From NCBI RefSeq assembly GCF_002980555.1, contig NZ_PVBT01000001.1, positions 496,001 through 560,000 of the forward strand: a DNA stretch of 64,000 nt, in the 5' to 3' direction. The notes beneath the pieces were generated by a model. It saw only the letters and a list, made by a program, of their open reading frames with translations. It ran no database searches and was not told the origin of the DNA. Within the stretch, counting starts at the first letter, position 1, and each line of letters starts with the position of its first letter. The translations under genes and the position numbers were made by a program. This document shows, one piece after another, positions 37,623 through 46,919 of the stretch. Origin of the DNA: Phyllobacterium myrsinacearum (GTDB lineage Bacteria; Pseudomonadota; Alphaproteobacteria; Rhizobiales; Rhizobiaceae).

Positions 37623-40178
37623 GTGATCTCATCTTTCCTTCGGCAGATTCTTCTGACGATTGCCGCCGTTCTGTTTCTGGCGGCCCCGGTGCAATTGGCT
37701 TTGGCGCAGACCCCGGCGCCAGCACCAGCACCGGCCCCGGCAGCCACATCGCCTGCACCAGCCCCGGCACCGGAGCCTGCGCCTGCCGCAGCGGAACCGG
37801 CACCCGTGGCGCCTGCGGCCCCGGCACCCCCGGTCAAGTCGAACATTGTCGCTGAACAGCGTCCGGCCATCGATGCGCTGAAGAAGCAGATCGCGACCTA
37901 TGAACAGAAATTCAAGCAGAAGGCCGATGCCGACGCGGCACTCGCCAATCTGCGCCTCGATCTGGAAGCAAGCGCCAAGAAACTCCTGGATATCGGCGTT
38001 TCGTTCCGGCCGCGCATCACCGAGATCAATGCGCGCCTGGAACAGCTGGGCGCACCGCCCGCGCAGGGACAGCCGGCCGAAGCGAAGATCGTCACGGATG
38101 AACGCACCCGCCTGACGACGGAAAAGGCCGAAATCAACGCGGTTCTGGGCGAAACCGAAGATCAGCTGCTTGAAGTCAACAAGATGATCGACGCGATCAG
38201 CGATGCCCGGCGCGAGCTGTTTGCCAGTACATTGTCGCAGCGTGTCGACATCAACTACTCGCTTGGCAGCGAAGTCATCGACGCCTATGGCCGGGAAATG
38301 GGCACGATGAACCAGCTCATCTCGTCCTGGTGGCGCTTCGTCATCGCATTCAAATGGCAGTCCCTGCTGGCGGCCGCCTTCTTTGCCGTGATCACCGCGC
38401 TGGTGCTTCTCATCGGCGGCCAGCGATTGCTGGGACATCTCTATCTGCGCGATCCGGCGGTGGAGGAACCGTCCTATCTCAGCCGTCTGGCCGTTGCCTT
38501 CTGGTCGACCCTGATGCGGTCTTTGACCGTCGGCGTGTTTCTGGCCACGACCTACTTTTTCCTCGGCTATTTCAATGTGCTGCGCCCGGATATCGCGTCG
38601 CTGATCTACACGCTGTTTTCGGTGATCGGCATCGTCTATTTCGTGCATGCGCTGGCCCAGGCCGTCATTTGCCCCGGCGCACCCAACTGGCGTCTGGTGC
38701 GCGTTGCACCGCGTCCGGGCCGCATTCTCATGGTTCTGGTCACGGCCACGGCGACCATCACCGGGCTCGATTATCTCGCCAATACGGTCAACCAGATCGC
38801 ATCCTCACCCCTGTCGCTGACCGTGGCCAAGAGCCTGTTTGCAACGGTTCTGGTCGGGCTGCTGATCCTCGCCATGGCATTTCTGAAACCGCTTGAGAAT
38901 GAGGAGACCGGTGAAGCCAGGCGCTGGCCGAGACCGCTGCGGCTGTTTCTTTATGCCATCGGCCTCATCCCGATCATCGCCGCATTGCTGGGCTATATCG
39001 GTTTTGCCCGTTTCGTCTCGCAGCAGATCGTCATCAATGGCGCCGTGCTGGTGACGATGTATCTGGGCTTCCTCACGGCGCGGGCGGTGGCGGACGAGAA
39101 TGCGCTCGGCGGCACGGTGCTCGGGCGCGCGGTGCAGACGCGGTTCGGCATCGACGATTCGACACTCGACCAGCTCGGCCTGATCGCCAGCATCATCATC
39201 AATATTTTCGTGCTGCTTCTCGGTATTCCGGTGATCCTGCTGCTCTGGGGGTTCCAGTGGAGCGAGATGACCGTCTGGTTCCTCACCATAGCCACCGGTT
39301 TCCAGATCGGCTCGGTGACGATCTCGCTGGTGGCCATTGCCGTCGGCATTTTGCTGTTCGCGCTGTTCTACTTCTTCACCCGTTGGTTTCAGGGCTGGCT
39401 GGATGTGCGGGTGATGGCGCGCGGCAAGCTGGATTCGGGCGTGCGCAACTCGATCCGCACGGCGGTCGGCTATCTTGGCCTCGGGATAGCCGGGCTCATC
39501 GGCATCTCGGCGGCGGGCATCAATCTCTCCAGCCTCGCGCTGGTGGCCGGTGGTCTGTCGCTTGGTATCGGTTTCGGCATGCAGGCGATTGTTTCCAACT
39601 TCGTCTCCGGTCTGATCCTTCTGGCCGAGCGTCCGTTCAAGGTGGGCGACTGGATCGAAACCAGCGGCGTCGGCGGCATTGTCAAGAAGATCAGCGTGCG
39701 CGCGACCGAGGTTGAAACCTTCCAGCGCCAGTCGATCATCATCCCCAACTCGTCCTTCATCAACGGCAATGTCGGCAACTGGACCCACCGCAACAAGCTG
39801 GGGCGCGTGGAAATTCCGATCGGCGTTTCCTACAAGGTCGATCCGCGCCGCGTGCATGCCATTTTGATGGACATTGCGCGCAGCCATCCGCTGGTTCTGA
39901 AGAATCCCGAACCTTTCGTTGCGTTCAAGGCACTGGCGGACTCGACCATGGATTTCGAAATGCGCGTGCATCTGGCTGATCTTTCGAATTCCGGCACGGT
40001 ACAGAATGAAATCCGCTTTGCACTGGTCGACCGTTTTGCCGAGGAGGGGATCGAGATTCCGTTCCCGCAGCGCGATGTCAATATTCATCTCGATGACGCG
40101 GATGCGATCGTGCAGATGATCACCGAGCGGGTGAAGGCCGAGTTGAAAGCGCCGGTGAAGAAGACGGCCAAGTCCTGA
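37623..40178 (+). CDS. Mechanosensitive channel with DUF3772 and MscS domains
   Basis: An 851-residue inner-membrane protein. It starts with a signal-like helix (SSFLRQILLTIAAVLFLAAPVQLALAQ), then about 40 residues of Ala-Pro repeats, a coiled periplasmic DUF3772-type region (KKQIATYEQKFKQKADADAALANL), about eight to ten membrane helices, and a C-terminal MscS core from about residue 620: AGGLSLGIGFGMQAIVSNFVSGLILLAERPFKVGDWIE, IIPNSSFINGNVGNWTHRNKLG. It opens on membrane tension to release osmolytes. I use GTG 37623 because the signal region begins there, though an upstream start cannot be excluded. The Ala-Pro repeat could span peptidoglycan. Confidence 0.85.
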   Translation: MISSFLRQILLTIAAVLFLAAPVQLALAQTPAPAPAPAPAATSPAPAPAPEPAPAAAEPAPVAPAAPAPPVKSNIVAEQRPAIDALKKQIATYEQKFKQKADADAALANLRLDLEASAKKLLDIGVSFRPRITEINARLEQLGAPPAQGQPAEAKIVTDERTRLTTEKAEINAVLGETEDQLLEVNKMIDAISDARRELFASTLSQRVDINYSLGSEVIDAYGREMGTMNQLISSWWRFVIAFKWQSLLAAAFFAVITALVLLIGGQRLLGHLYLRDPAVEEPSYLSRLAVAFWSTLMRSLTVGVFLATTYFFLGYFNVLRPDIASLIYTLFSVIGIVYFVHALAQAVICPGAPNWRLVRVAPRPGRILMVLVTATATITGLDYLANTVNQIASSPLSLTVAKSLFATVLVGLLILAMAFLKPLENEETGEARRWPRPLRLFLYAIGLIPIIAALLGYIGFARFVSQQIVINGAVLVTMYLGFLTARAVADENALGGTVLGRAVQTRFGIDDSTLDQLGLIASIIINIFVLLLGIPVILLLWGFQWSEMTVWFLTIATGFQIGSVTISLVAIAVGILLFALFYFFTRWFQGWLDVRVMARGKLDSGVRNSIRTAVGYLGLGIAGLIGISAAGINLSSLALVAGGLSLGIGFGMQAIVSNFVSGLILLAERPFKVGDWIETSGVGGIVKKISVRATEVETFQRQSIIIPNSSFINGNVGNWTHRNKLGRVEIPIGVSYKVDPRRVHAILMDIARSHPLVLKNPEPFVAFKALADSTMDFEMRVHLADLSNSGTVQNEIRFALVDRFAEEGIEIPFPQRDVNIHLDDADAIVQMITERVKAELKAPVKKTAKS

Positions 40179-40332
40179 GAGGCGGTGTGTGGGGCCAGTG
40201 CCCCACTTTCGTCTAAATCACGGAAAAATAACGGGACGTTCAGTTGCCGTTCAGTTTCACCCCGTTATAACTGGTGTCGAAAAGGGCCGGTTGAGCCCGA
40301 GGCAACAGGGGCGGTGGAAGCACCGGGGTGAT

Positions 40333-40596
40333 ATGAACAAGTTTGCAGTTGTCATGCTTACGAGCACTATTCTGGCCGGACCCGCATTTGCTGCCAGCCT
40401 GAAGAACAGCGATGCCAGCGCTCAGACCATCGTCGTGACCGAAGGGTCGAGCAAGACCCAGCTGCAGGTTGCGGCCGGTGACACGGTCGAATTTTGCAGC
40501 GGCGGCTGTTTCGTCACCTTTCCCAATGGTGACCGCGAAGCCCTGACCGGTGCGGAAAGCATCGAAATCAAGGGCGGCAAGGTTTCGATCAAGTAA
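40333..40596 (+). CDS. Small exported hypothetical protein
   Basis: An 87-residue product with a clear signal peptide, MNKFAVVMLTSTILAGPAFA (cleavage after AFA), and a short beta-rich mature part: AQTIVVTEGSSKTQLQVAAG, a C-x3-C pair in VEFCSGGCFVTF, and ESIEIKGGKVSIK. Likely periplasmic with one disulfide. GGGGTG precedes the ATG. A strong terminator follows at 40624. The function is unknown; nothing nearby suggests one. Confidence 0.65.
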   Translation: MNKFAVVMLTSTILAGPAFAASLKNSDASAQTIVVTEGSSKTQLQVAAGDTVEFCSGGCFVTFPNGDREALTGAESIEIKGGKVSIK

Positions 40597-40623
40597 CCCG
40601 GCCACCGCTGATCGCCGGGATAA

Positions 40624-40664
40624 AGGCCCGGACTGTGCAAAACAGTCCGGGCCTGTTCGTTTTT
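40624..40664 (+). terminator. Intrinsic terminator
   Basis: A perfect 13-bp stem AGGCCCGGACTGT/ACAGTCCGGGCCT with loop GCAAA, followed by GTTCGTTTTT. Confidence 0.9.
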
Positions 40665-40865
40665 GGACGGTCCCCGGCGGCCACGCCTTCGATCATTCCT
40701 TCCGCCTGACTGGAAAATCCCGCAAAATGCGACCAGTTTGCCGCGCGTCGCGGCATGTTTTGGCCATGTCGCAAACAGGCCTTAGCAATCGGCAGTGCGA
40801 ACGGCATAGTGCAGAAAATGGCGCGTGCCGCCTGACCACCGGTTGATATCAGAGGATAGAATGAA

Positions 40866-43382
40866 ATGAAGACCCAAGCGCGTGTAGTTGTGATCGGCGG
40901 TGGTGTGGTGGGTGTGTCGACACTCTATCATCTGGCCAAGAAGGGCTGGAGCGATGTCGTGCTCATCGAGCGCAAGGAACTGACCTCCGGCTCGACCTGG
41001 CATGCGGCCGGGCTGCTGCCGCTGTTCAACATGAGCTATTCCGTCGGCCAGATTCACAAATACTCGGTGAAATTCTATCAGGAGCTGCAAGAGGAAACCG
41101 GCATGAATGTTGGCTTCACCAATTGCAGCAATATCCGTCTCGCCCGCACCAAGGACCGCTGGGACGAATATATGTACTATGCCGGTGTCGCCGAGACGAT
41201 CGGCGTGCCGGTCAAGCTTTTGACGCCGGAACAGGTCAAGGAAATCTGGCCGCTGGCGGAAATGGACGGCGTTCTCGGCGCCATCCAGCATCCGGAAGAC
41301 GGCTATATCCAGCCCGCCGACCTGACCCAGGCGCTTGCCAAGGGTGCGCGCGATCGCGGTGCAACCATCTATCGCTACACCACTGTTCTCGGCATCGAGC
41401 AGCTGCCATCGGGCGAATGGCTCGTCAAGACCGACAAGGGCGATATCACCGCCGAACACGTCGTCTCGGCAACCGGCAATTTCGCCCGCAAGACCGGCAA
41501 GATGGTCGGCCTCGACGTGCCGGTCATTCCGGTGGAGCACCAGTACATCGTCACCGAGCCGCATCCGGCCATTCTTGAGCGCAAGGCCAAGGGCCTGCCG
41601 GAGATGGGCGTGCTGCGCGAGAGCGATTCGTCCTGGTACATGCGCGAGGAAAATGGCGGCCTTTTGCTCGGACCCTATGAAAAGGGCGCGCCCGTCTGCT
41701 ATGTCGACGGCCCGTCCGATGCCAGCGAATACGAGCTGTTCCAGGAAGATCTCGAACGGCTCGAACCCTATATCGAAACCGCCATTGCCCGCGTTCCCGC
41801 TTTTGGCGAAGTCGGCATCAAGAAGGTCTATAACGGCGCCATCGCCTATACGCCGGATGGTTCGCCCATTATCGGTCCAGCCCCGCGCCTGAAGAATTTC
41901 TGGCTCAACGAGGGCCATTCCTTCGGCGTGACCGCCGCTGGCGGCGCCGGCTGGCAGCTGGCCGAATGGATTGTCGAGGGCGAGCCCTCCATTGACATGA
42001 TGGGCGTCGATCCGCGCCGCTTCGGCCCCTATGCAACGGAAGGCTACCTGAAGGAAAAGAACGAGGAAGCCTATGCCGAGGTGTTCTCGGTGCACTACCC
42101 GGATGAAGAGCGCGGCGCGGCGCGTCCGCTCAAGCGGTCGCCGTCCTATGACCGCCAGAAGGCGCTCGGCGCCGTGTTCGGCACGGTCTATGGCTGGGAA
42201 CGCGCCAACTGGTTCGCGCCGCAGGGCTATGGCCTTGAGGTTGCGAAACTCGACAAGCCGGATGTGCTGCTCAACCACAACCATCCGAAGCCGGACAAGG
42301 ATGGCAAGGTCAAGGAACTCTGGTCCTTCCACCGGTCCAACTATTTCGAGCATGTCGGCAACGAGATCAAGAACGTGACCAGCAATGTCGGCCTGCTCGA
42401 CATGTCGGCCTTCGCCAAGATGGAGGTGACGGGCCCCGGTGCGCGCGAATGGCTCGATTCCATCCTGGCCAACCGCATCCCCAAGAAGCAGGGCCGCATT
42501 GCGCTCTGCCACCTCCTGACCAAGCAGGGCGGCGTGCGCTCCGAATTCACGGTCTATGAATGGGCGCCCGGCAAATTCTATCTGGTGTCCGCCGGTGCCT
42601 ACGAGAACCATGATCATGACTATCTGGTCAAACTCCTGCCGGCTGACGGCTCCGTAACCCTCCGCCCGATCACGCAGATGTATGGCGTGCTGGTGCTGGC
42701 TGGCCCGCGCAGCCGCGAAGTCCTGCAGAAGATCACCCGTGCGGACCTGTCCAATGAAGCCTTCCCCTGGCTGTCGGGCAAGGAAATCAGCGTCGGCACG
42801 GCAACGGCGCATGCGCTGCGCGTCAACTTCGTCGGTGAACTCGGCTGGGAACTGCATCACCCCATCGAACAGCAGAACACCCTTTATGACCTGCTGCTCG
42901 AGGCCGGGGCGGAGTTCGGCATCAAGCCGTTCGGCATCCGCGCCATGACGGCGATGGCGGTGGAAAAGTCCTATCGCCTGATCCCGCGCGAACTGTCGAT
43001 CGAATATAATGCCTTCGAAAGCGGGCTTGATCGCTTTGTCCATCCCAACAAGGGCGATTTTATCGGCCGCGATGCGGTTGTGAAAGCGCGCGAGGATGGC
43101 CTGAAGTGGAATTTCGTCACGCTCGAAGTGCATGTGCCCGGCGTGTCGGATGTCGATGCGCGCGGCAGCGAGCCGATCTACGCCAATGGCCAGCTCATCG
43201 GCCGTGCGACCCATGGCGGCTATGGCTGGCGCCTCGGCAAGAGCCTGGCGCTCGCCATGGTCAAGCCGGACTATTCGGCGCTCGGCACGCAGCTCGAGAT
43301 CAAGATTCTCGGCAAGACGCACAAGGCGACCGTCATCCCCGAAGCCCCGTTCGATACCGAGAACGAGCGTCTCCGGGCTTAA
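40866..43382 (+). CDS. Dimethylglycine/sarcosine dehydrogenase-like FAD protein with GcvT domain
   Basis: An 838-residue two-part enzyme. Residues 1-370 are an FAD-binding DAO domain (VVIGGGVVGVSTLYHLAKKGW) with the flavin-linking histidine context GSTWHAAGLLPLF. From about residue 430 comes an aminomethyl-transferase (GcvT) domain with FEHVGNEIKNVTSNVGLLDMSAFAKMEVTGPG and LVLAGPRSREVL, which binds tetrahydrofolate. Such enzymes oxidatively demethylate dimethylglycine or sarcosine and hand the carbon to THF as 5,10-methylene-THF. AGAGGA lies 10 bases before the ATG. With soxDAG and the corrinoid locus it can complete a betaine-to-glycine path. Substrate preference is not decided by sequence. 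Confidence 0.85.
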   Translation: MKTQARVVVIGGGVVGVSTLYHLAKKGWSDVVLIERKELTSGSTWHAAGLLPLFNMSYSVGQIHKYSVKFYQELQEETGMNVGFTNCSNIRLARTKDRWDEYMYYAGVAETIGVPVKLLTPEQVKEIWPLAEMDGVLGAIQHPEDGYIQPADLTQALAKGARDRGATIYRYTTVLGIEQLPSGEWLVKTDKGDITAEHVVSATGNFARKTGKMVGLDVPVIPVEHQYIVTEPHPAILERKAKGLPEMGVLRESDSSWYMREENGGLLLGPYEKGAPVCYVDGPSDASEYELFQEDLERLEPYIETAIARVPAFGEVGIKKVYNGAIAYTPDGSPIIGPAPRLKNFWLNEGHSFGVTAAGGAGWQLAEWIVEGEPSIDMMGVDPRRFGPYATEGYLKEKNEEAYAEVFSVHYPDEERGAARPLKRSPSYDRQKALGAVFGTVYGWERANWFAPQGYGLEVAKLDKPDVLLNHNHPKPDKDGKVKELWSFHRSNYFEHVGNEIKNVTSNVGLLDMSAFAKMEVTGPGAREWLDSILANRIPKKQGRIALCHLLTKQGGVRSEFTVYEWAPGKFYLVSAGAYENHDHDYLVKLLPADGSVTLRPITQMYGVLVLAGPRSREVLQKITRADLSNEAFPWLSGKEISVGTATAHALRVNFVGELGWELHHPIEQQNTLYDLLLEAGAEFGIKPFGIRAMTAMAVEKSYRLIPRELSIEYNAFESGLDRFVHPNKGDFIGRDAVVKAREDGLKWNFVTLEVHVPGVSDVDARGSEPIYANGQLIGRATHGGYGWRLGKSLALAMVKPDYSALGTQLEIKILGKTHKATVIPEAPFDTENERLRA

Positions 43383-43408
43383 GCCGGTTCCGCCTGCATG
43401 GAGAAATG

Positions 43409-43440
43409 AAAATGGCGCCTGAACGGGCGCCATTTCTTTT
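43409..43440. terminator. Bidirectional intrinsic terminator
   Basis: The stem AAATGGCGCC/GGCGCCATTT has loop TGAACG and a CTTTT tail on the plus strand. It separates the dehydrogenase gene from the convergent AraC-type regulator gene. Confidence 0.85.
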
Positions 43441-43477
43441 GGGTGGTGCGTTGCACGCACCACAGTCTATCTCGCTC

Positions 43478-44476
43478 CTAAGCGGCCATCAGCTGCTTGC
43501 GGTCGGCCCGTTCCTGCTGCGGCGAGCGGCCATAAAGCTCGCGGTAGCATTTGGAGAAATGCGAGGCCGAGACGAACCCGCAGGCGACCGCCACTTCCAC
43601 AATCGGCATGGACGACTGGATCAGGAGATGGCGGGCACGGTCGAGCCGGATTTCCAGGTAGTAGCGCGCCGGGGACCGGCCCATCTCCTGGCGGAACAGG
43701 CGCTCGATCTGGCGGCGCGACAGGCCGACATGGTCGGCAATCTCGATCAGCGACAACGGTTCGGAAAGCCGCGCCTCCATCAGCTCGATGATGGTCAGAA
43801 CCTTGGAATTCTGCACGCCTAGGCGGGCGCGCAGGGGAAGTCGCTGGCGGTCATGCGGGCTGCGGACCCGGTCGGTCAGCGCCTGCTCGCAGACGCGGTT
43901 GACGATGTTGTCGCCGAAATCGTCGCCGATCAGCTTCAGCATCATGTCGAGGGCTGCGGTGCCGCCCGCGCAGGTATAGATGTTGCCGTCGACCTCGAAG
44001 AGGTCGGCATAGACATCGGCCTTCGGAAACGCTTCGGCAAAACCGGGCAGATTTTCCCAATGAATGGCGCAGCGCTTGCCTGAAAGCAGTCCGGCGGCGG
44101 CGAGTATATGCGCACCGGTGCACAGGCCGCCGACGGCCACGCCGCGGTTGAACTCTTCGCGCAGCCAGGCATAGACCGATTTGTTCTGGAATTTTTCCAC
44201 ATGCACGCCGGAGCAGACGAACACCATCGACGGGCGGTCTTCGCCGGTCAGGAAGCGGCGCTCGTCCTCAAGCGAGGAATTGGCGGCGCATTCGACACCG
44301 TTGGATGCGGTGACCGGCTTGCCGTCCACCGACGCCAGGCGCCAGCGATAGGCCTCGTAGCCGAGCATGCGATTGGCAATGCGGAGCGGTTCGATGGCGG
44401 TCGCAAACGCGATCATCGAAAAGTTCGGCACGAGGAAAAAAACAAAAGACCGCTTGTTGAGGCCTGTCTGGTTCAT
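43478..44476 (-). CDS. GlxA family AraC-type transcriptional activator
   Basis: A 332-residue regulator with an N-terminal DJ-1/PfpI-like sensing domain (FVFFLVPNFSMIAFATAIEPLRIANRM, VAVGGLCTGAHILAAAGLL, CAGGTAALDMMLKLI) and a C-terminal AraC DNA-binding domain (LIEIADHVGLSRRQIERLFRQEMGRSPARYYLEIRLDRA, VACGFVSASHFSKCYRELYG). Pseudomonas GbdR, which activates glycine betaine and dimethylglycine catabolism, has this architecture. Convergent with the dimethylglycine-type dehydrogenase gene, it is a good candidate for its regulator. That link is inference. Confidence 0.88.
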   Translation of the reverse strand: MNQTGLNKRSFVFFLVPNFSMIAFATAIEPLRIANRMLGYEAYRWRLASVDGKPVTASNGVECAANSSLEDERRFLTGEDRPSMVFVCSGVHVEKFQNKSVYAWLREEFNRGVAVGGLCTGAHILAAAGLLSGKRCAIHWENLPGFAEAFPKADVYADLFEVDGNIYTCAGGTAALDMMLKLIGDDFGDNIVNRVCEQALTDRVRSPHDRQRLPLRARLGVQNSKVLTIIELMEARLSEPLSLIEIADHVGLSRRQIERLFRQEMGRSPARYYLEIRLDRARHLLIQSSMPIVEVAVACGFVSASHFSKCYRELYGRSPQQERADRKQLMAA

Positions 44477-44645
44477 GATGTCTCTAGGTTCCCGTTTTTT
44501 ACCACGAGGCCATGTCGCACCTGAAGTAGAGTCTTCAAATTACAGGCATGGTCTCTTAAGCTTTTTTACAGATAGAACCATAGAATTATTCTAAAGGGAA
44601 GGGCGCCTGCCTGTGTCGCAAAAGCGCAGGTAGGACGCATGGGAA

Positions 44646-44675
44646 AGGGAGCAGACGTGGCCCGGTCTGCTCCCT
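44646..44675 (-). terminator. Hairpin downstream of the DUF1127 gene
   Basis: An 11-bp stem AGGGAGCAGAC/GTCTGCTCCCT lies 22 bases after the DUF1127 stop on the minus strand. The following T run is short, so it is a weak intrinsic terminator at best. Confidence 0.55.
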
Positions 44676-44696
44676 CTACGATTGTATTCTCATGAT

Positions 44697-44957
44697 TTAT
44701 TGGCGCGTGCGGTTGATGTCATTGCCCGCCGCAATCTGGCGTTCATAGAGATCCGGCCAGCCGATGTCTTCACGGATGCTTTCCGGCAGACTGTCCAGCG
44801 CGGCTTCCGTTGCCCGCAGACGCCGCTGGCGGACAATGGTGTTGCGCGAGGCCTCGGCGATGGATGCCACGGTCCCCGCCGTGCGGCTGACGGCGGCAAA
44901 CAGGCGTTCGCTCAAGCTGGCCCTGTGTTCGATGTAATGGTCGTTGCAGACACTCAT
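44697..44957 (-). CDS. DUF1127-like small protein
   Basis: An 86-residue basic protein whose end LRATEAALDSLPESIREDIGWPDLYERQIA resembles the DUF1127 pattern LxxLxDxxLxDIG. ATG 44957 is supported by AGGAGCAGGAAA. DUF1127 proteins are abundant in alphaproteobacteria, and some bind RNA or influence phosphate and carbon metabolism. It is divergent from the LysR gene, a common pairing for such small genes, which may control it. Confidence 0.65.
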   Translation of the reverse strand: MSVCNDHYIEHRASLSERLFAAVSRTAGTVASIAEASRNTIVRQRRLRATEAALDSLPESIREDIGWPDLYERQIAAGNDINRTRQ

Positions 44958-45098
44958 TTTCCTGCTCCTTGTCATGAAGGCAGCCGTTTTCTGCGGTCCG
45001 CCTGTTCTACGATCTTGACTATCTGCCCAAGTTGATGTTCAATCAAACGAAATTACAGAACACTATGTTTCAGAAAAATTGATCAAGGAGACGCCGCA

Positions 45099-46001
45099 AT
45101 GTCAGCACCGATGCAGCACCCCATTCCCATCCTCGATCTCGATGTGTTGCGCACCTTTGCCATGATTGCCGAAACCGGCAGCTTTTCCAGCGCGGCCAAT
45201 GCGGTGTTCCGCACGCCGTCGGCGGTCTCCATGCAGATCAAGAAACTGGAGGAGACGCTGGGGCATGTGCTGCTCGAGCGCGACGCGCGGTCGGTCAAGC
45301 TGACGCCAAGCGGCGAGCTTTTGCTCGGTTATGCCCGCCGCATGCTCGCGCTCAACCGCGAAACCGTTGCCAAGTTCATCACGCCAACGGTGTCCGGTGT
45401 GGTACGGCTGGGCGCACCCGACGATGTCGGTGAAAAGGTGCTGCCCTTCGTGCTCAAGCGCTTTGCCGAATCGCACCCGGATGTCACCGTGGATGTGGTC
45501 ATCGACCAGAGCAACAGCCTGCGCAAGCGTCTCGACGAGCAAAGGCTCGACGTGACGCTGGTCAATGTCAATGAAACGCTGGCCAAGCTCGACGAGATCG
45601 AAGTTCTGATGACCGAGGATATCATCTGGGCCGGAGCGAAATGCGGCACGGCGCATGAACGCAATCCCTTGCCGCTGTCCATGTGGGAAGAGGGCTGCAT
45701 CTGGCGCGCCAATGCCATCAGCGCGCTGGAAAGCGCGGGCAGGGATTATCGCGTTGCCTATATGAGCGCCCATACGATGGGGCAGCGCGCCGCCATCGTG
45801 GCCGATCTGGCCGTGGCACCGTTTTCAAAATTCCTGCTCGAGGACAACATGGTTGAACTCGGCGCAGAACACGGTCTGCCGCCGCTGGGCGAATCGAAAC
45901 TCGGCATGCTGGTGGCCAAGAATGCGGGCGCACATGTCAAAGCCGTCGCCCAGCATCTCCGGGTGTATTTCGAGGGCTACGAGCGGACGGGCAAGCTTTA
46001 G
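45099..46001 (+). CDS. LysR family transcriptional regulator
   Basis: A 300-residue regulator with the winged helix-turn-helix LDLDVLRTFAMIAETGSFSSAANAVFRTPSAVSMQIKKLEETLGHVLLERD near residues 11-62 and a periplasmic-binding-like effector domain after GVVRLGAPDDVGEKVLPFVLKRFAESHPDVTV. The ATG has AAGGAG upstream. The target could be the divergent DUF1127 gene 141 bases away. The effector is unknown. Confidence 0.9.
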   Translation: MSAPMQHPIPILDLDVLRTFAMIAETGSFSSAANAVFRTPSAVSMQIKKLEETLGHVLLERDARSVKLTPSGELLLGYARRMLALNRETVAKFITPTVSGVVRLGAPDDVGEKVLPFVLKRFAESHPDVTVDVVIDQSNSLRKRLDEQRLDVTLVNVNETLAKLDEIEVLMTEDIIWAGAKCGTAHERNPLPLSMWEEGCIWRANAISALESAGRDYRVAYMSAHTMGQRAAIVADLAVAPFSKFLLEDNMVELGAEHGLPPLGESKLGMLVAKNAGAHVKAVAQHLRVYFEGYERTGKL

Positions 46002-46015
46002 GGCGGCGATATTTT

Positions 46016-46062
46016 CACCCCCCTCTGCCCTGCCGGGCATCTCCCCCACAAGGGGGGAGATC
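46016..46062 (+). repeat. Rhizobial interspersed repeat, copy 1
   Basis: CACCCCCCTCTGCCCTGCCG continues to TCTCCCCCACAAGGGGGGAGATC. It is an imperfect palindrome of a type scattered through intergenic regions of this order. It lies between the LysR and cutC genes and has an inverted partner at 46130. Confidence 0.8.
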
Positions 46063-46129
46063 AGCTTTTACTACTGTTTCGATCAGTTCTGAAACATTGC
46101 AAAGTAGGCTAAAGCGTTGATGTCGATGT

Positions 46130-46176
46130 GATCTCCCCCCTTGTGGGGGAGATGGGCGGAAGCCCAGAGGGGGGTG
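46130..46176 (-). repeat. Rhizobial interspersed repeat, copy 2 (inverted)
   Basis: GATCTCCCCCCTTGTGGGGG continues through AGATGGGCGGAAGCCCAGAGGGGGGTG. It is the reverse complement of copy 1 over most of its length, so the pair can fold as one long stem across 68 bases of spacer. It lies just before the cutC stop. Confidence 0.8.
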
Positions 46177-46193
46177 TCAATTCACCCAACACC

Positions 46194-46919
46194 TCAACGC
46201 GTCAGGCAAAATGCTTTCAACGCTTTGACCAGCTCAACGCTGGTGCGTTTCTGCGTGGCGGTTTCGAAACCGAGCCGCTGCGCGGCGGCGCTGACCGGTT
46301 CCGCCGGGACAGCGCAGGACGAATGGATTTCCCGGAACGCAATGCGCTGCAAAAGCGCATCCGCATTGCCGATATTGACACCGGAGCCGGGCATGATCGT
46401 GATCCGCCCGGCGGCAAACGCGAACGTCGTTTCCAGATCGCCGATCCCCTGCGCCGAGGTCGGCATCCGGCCGGATGTGAGAATGCGCTCGAAACCCAGT
46501 CCGACAGCGGTTTCAACGGCTTCGCCGAGGTCGGGCACGAGATCGAAGGCCCGGTGCAGCGTCACGCCCAGCCCATCGCAATTGCGCATGAGCCGTTCCA
46601 GCGTGGCATGGTCGAGGCTGCCATTGGCGTGGTTCGCGCCGAGAACGACGCCCGCAAGGCCCGCACTGCGGATCATGTCGATTTCCCGCAGCATGGCATC
46701 GATATCGGCTTCACCGAAGACGAAATTGCCGGGGCGCGGGCGGATCATCGCATAGATCGGAATGGGTGAGGCAATTGCCTGGCCGATCAGGCCCGGCGTT
46801 GGCGTCAGGCCGCCCAGTTCCAGCGCCGAGCACAGCTCCACCCGGTCGGCGCCGCCTGTTATGGCGGCGGCAAGGCCGCTGGAATCATCGACGCAGACTT
46901 CCAGGAGAATGCCGCTCAT
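46194..46919 (-). CDS. cutC: CutC family protein (copper homeostasis)
   Basis: A 241-residue TIM-barrel protein: LEVCVDDSSGLAAAITGGADRVELCSALELGGLTPTPGLIGQA, PIYAMIRPRPGNFVFGEADIDAM, GVVLGANHANGSLDHATLERLM, HRAFDLVPDLGEAVE and ILTSGRMPTSAQGIGDLETTF match the CutC family. CutC was linked to copper tolerance, but its biochemical role is uncertain. ATG 46919 overlaps the preceding kinase gene by 4 bases (ATGA). Confidence 0.9.
   Translation of the reverse strand: MSGILLEVCVDDSSGLAAAITGGADRVELCSALELGGLTPTPGLIGQAIASPIPIYAMIRPRPGNFVFGEADIDAMLREIDMIRSAGLAGVVLGANHANGSLDHATLERLMRNCDGLGVTLHRAFDLVPDLGEAVETAVGLGFERILTSGRMPTSAQGIGDLETTFAFAAGRITIMPGSGVNIGNADALLQRIAFREIHSSCAVPAEPVSAAAQRLGFETATQKRTSVELVKALKAFCLTR

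Noticed and set aside
40782-43463. An 893-codon minus-strand frame opposite the FAD/GcvT gene
   Set aside because: Shadow of a clear FAD/GcvT enzyme; no recognisable domain.
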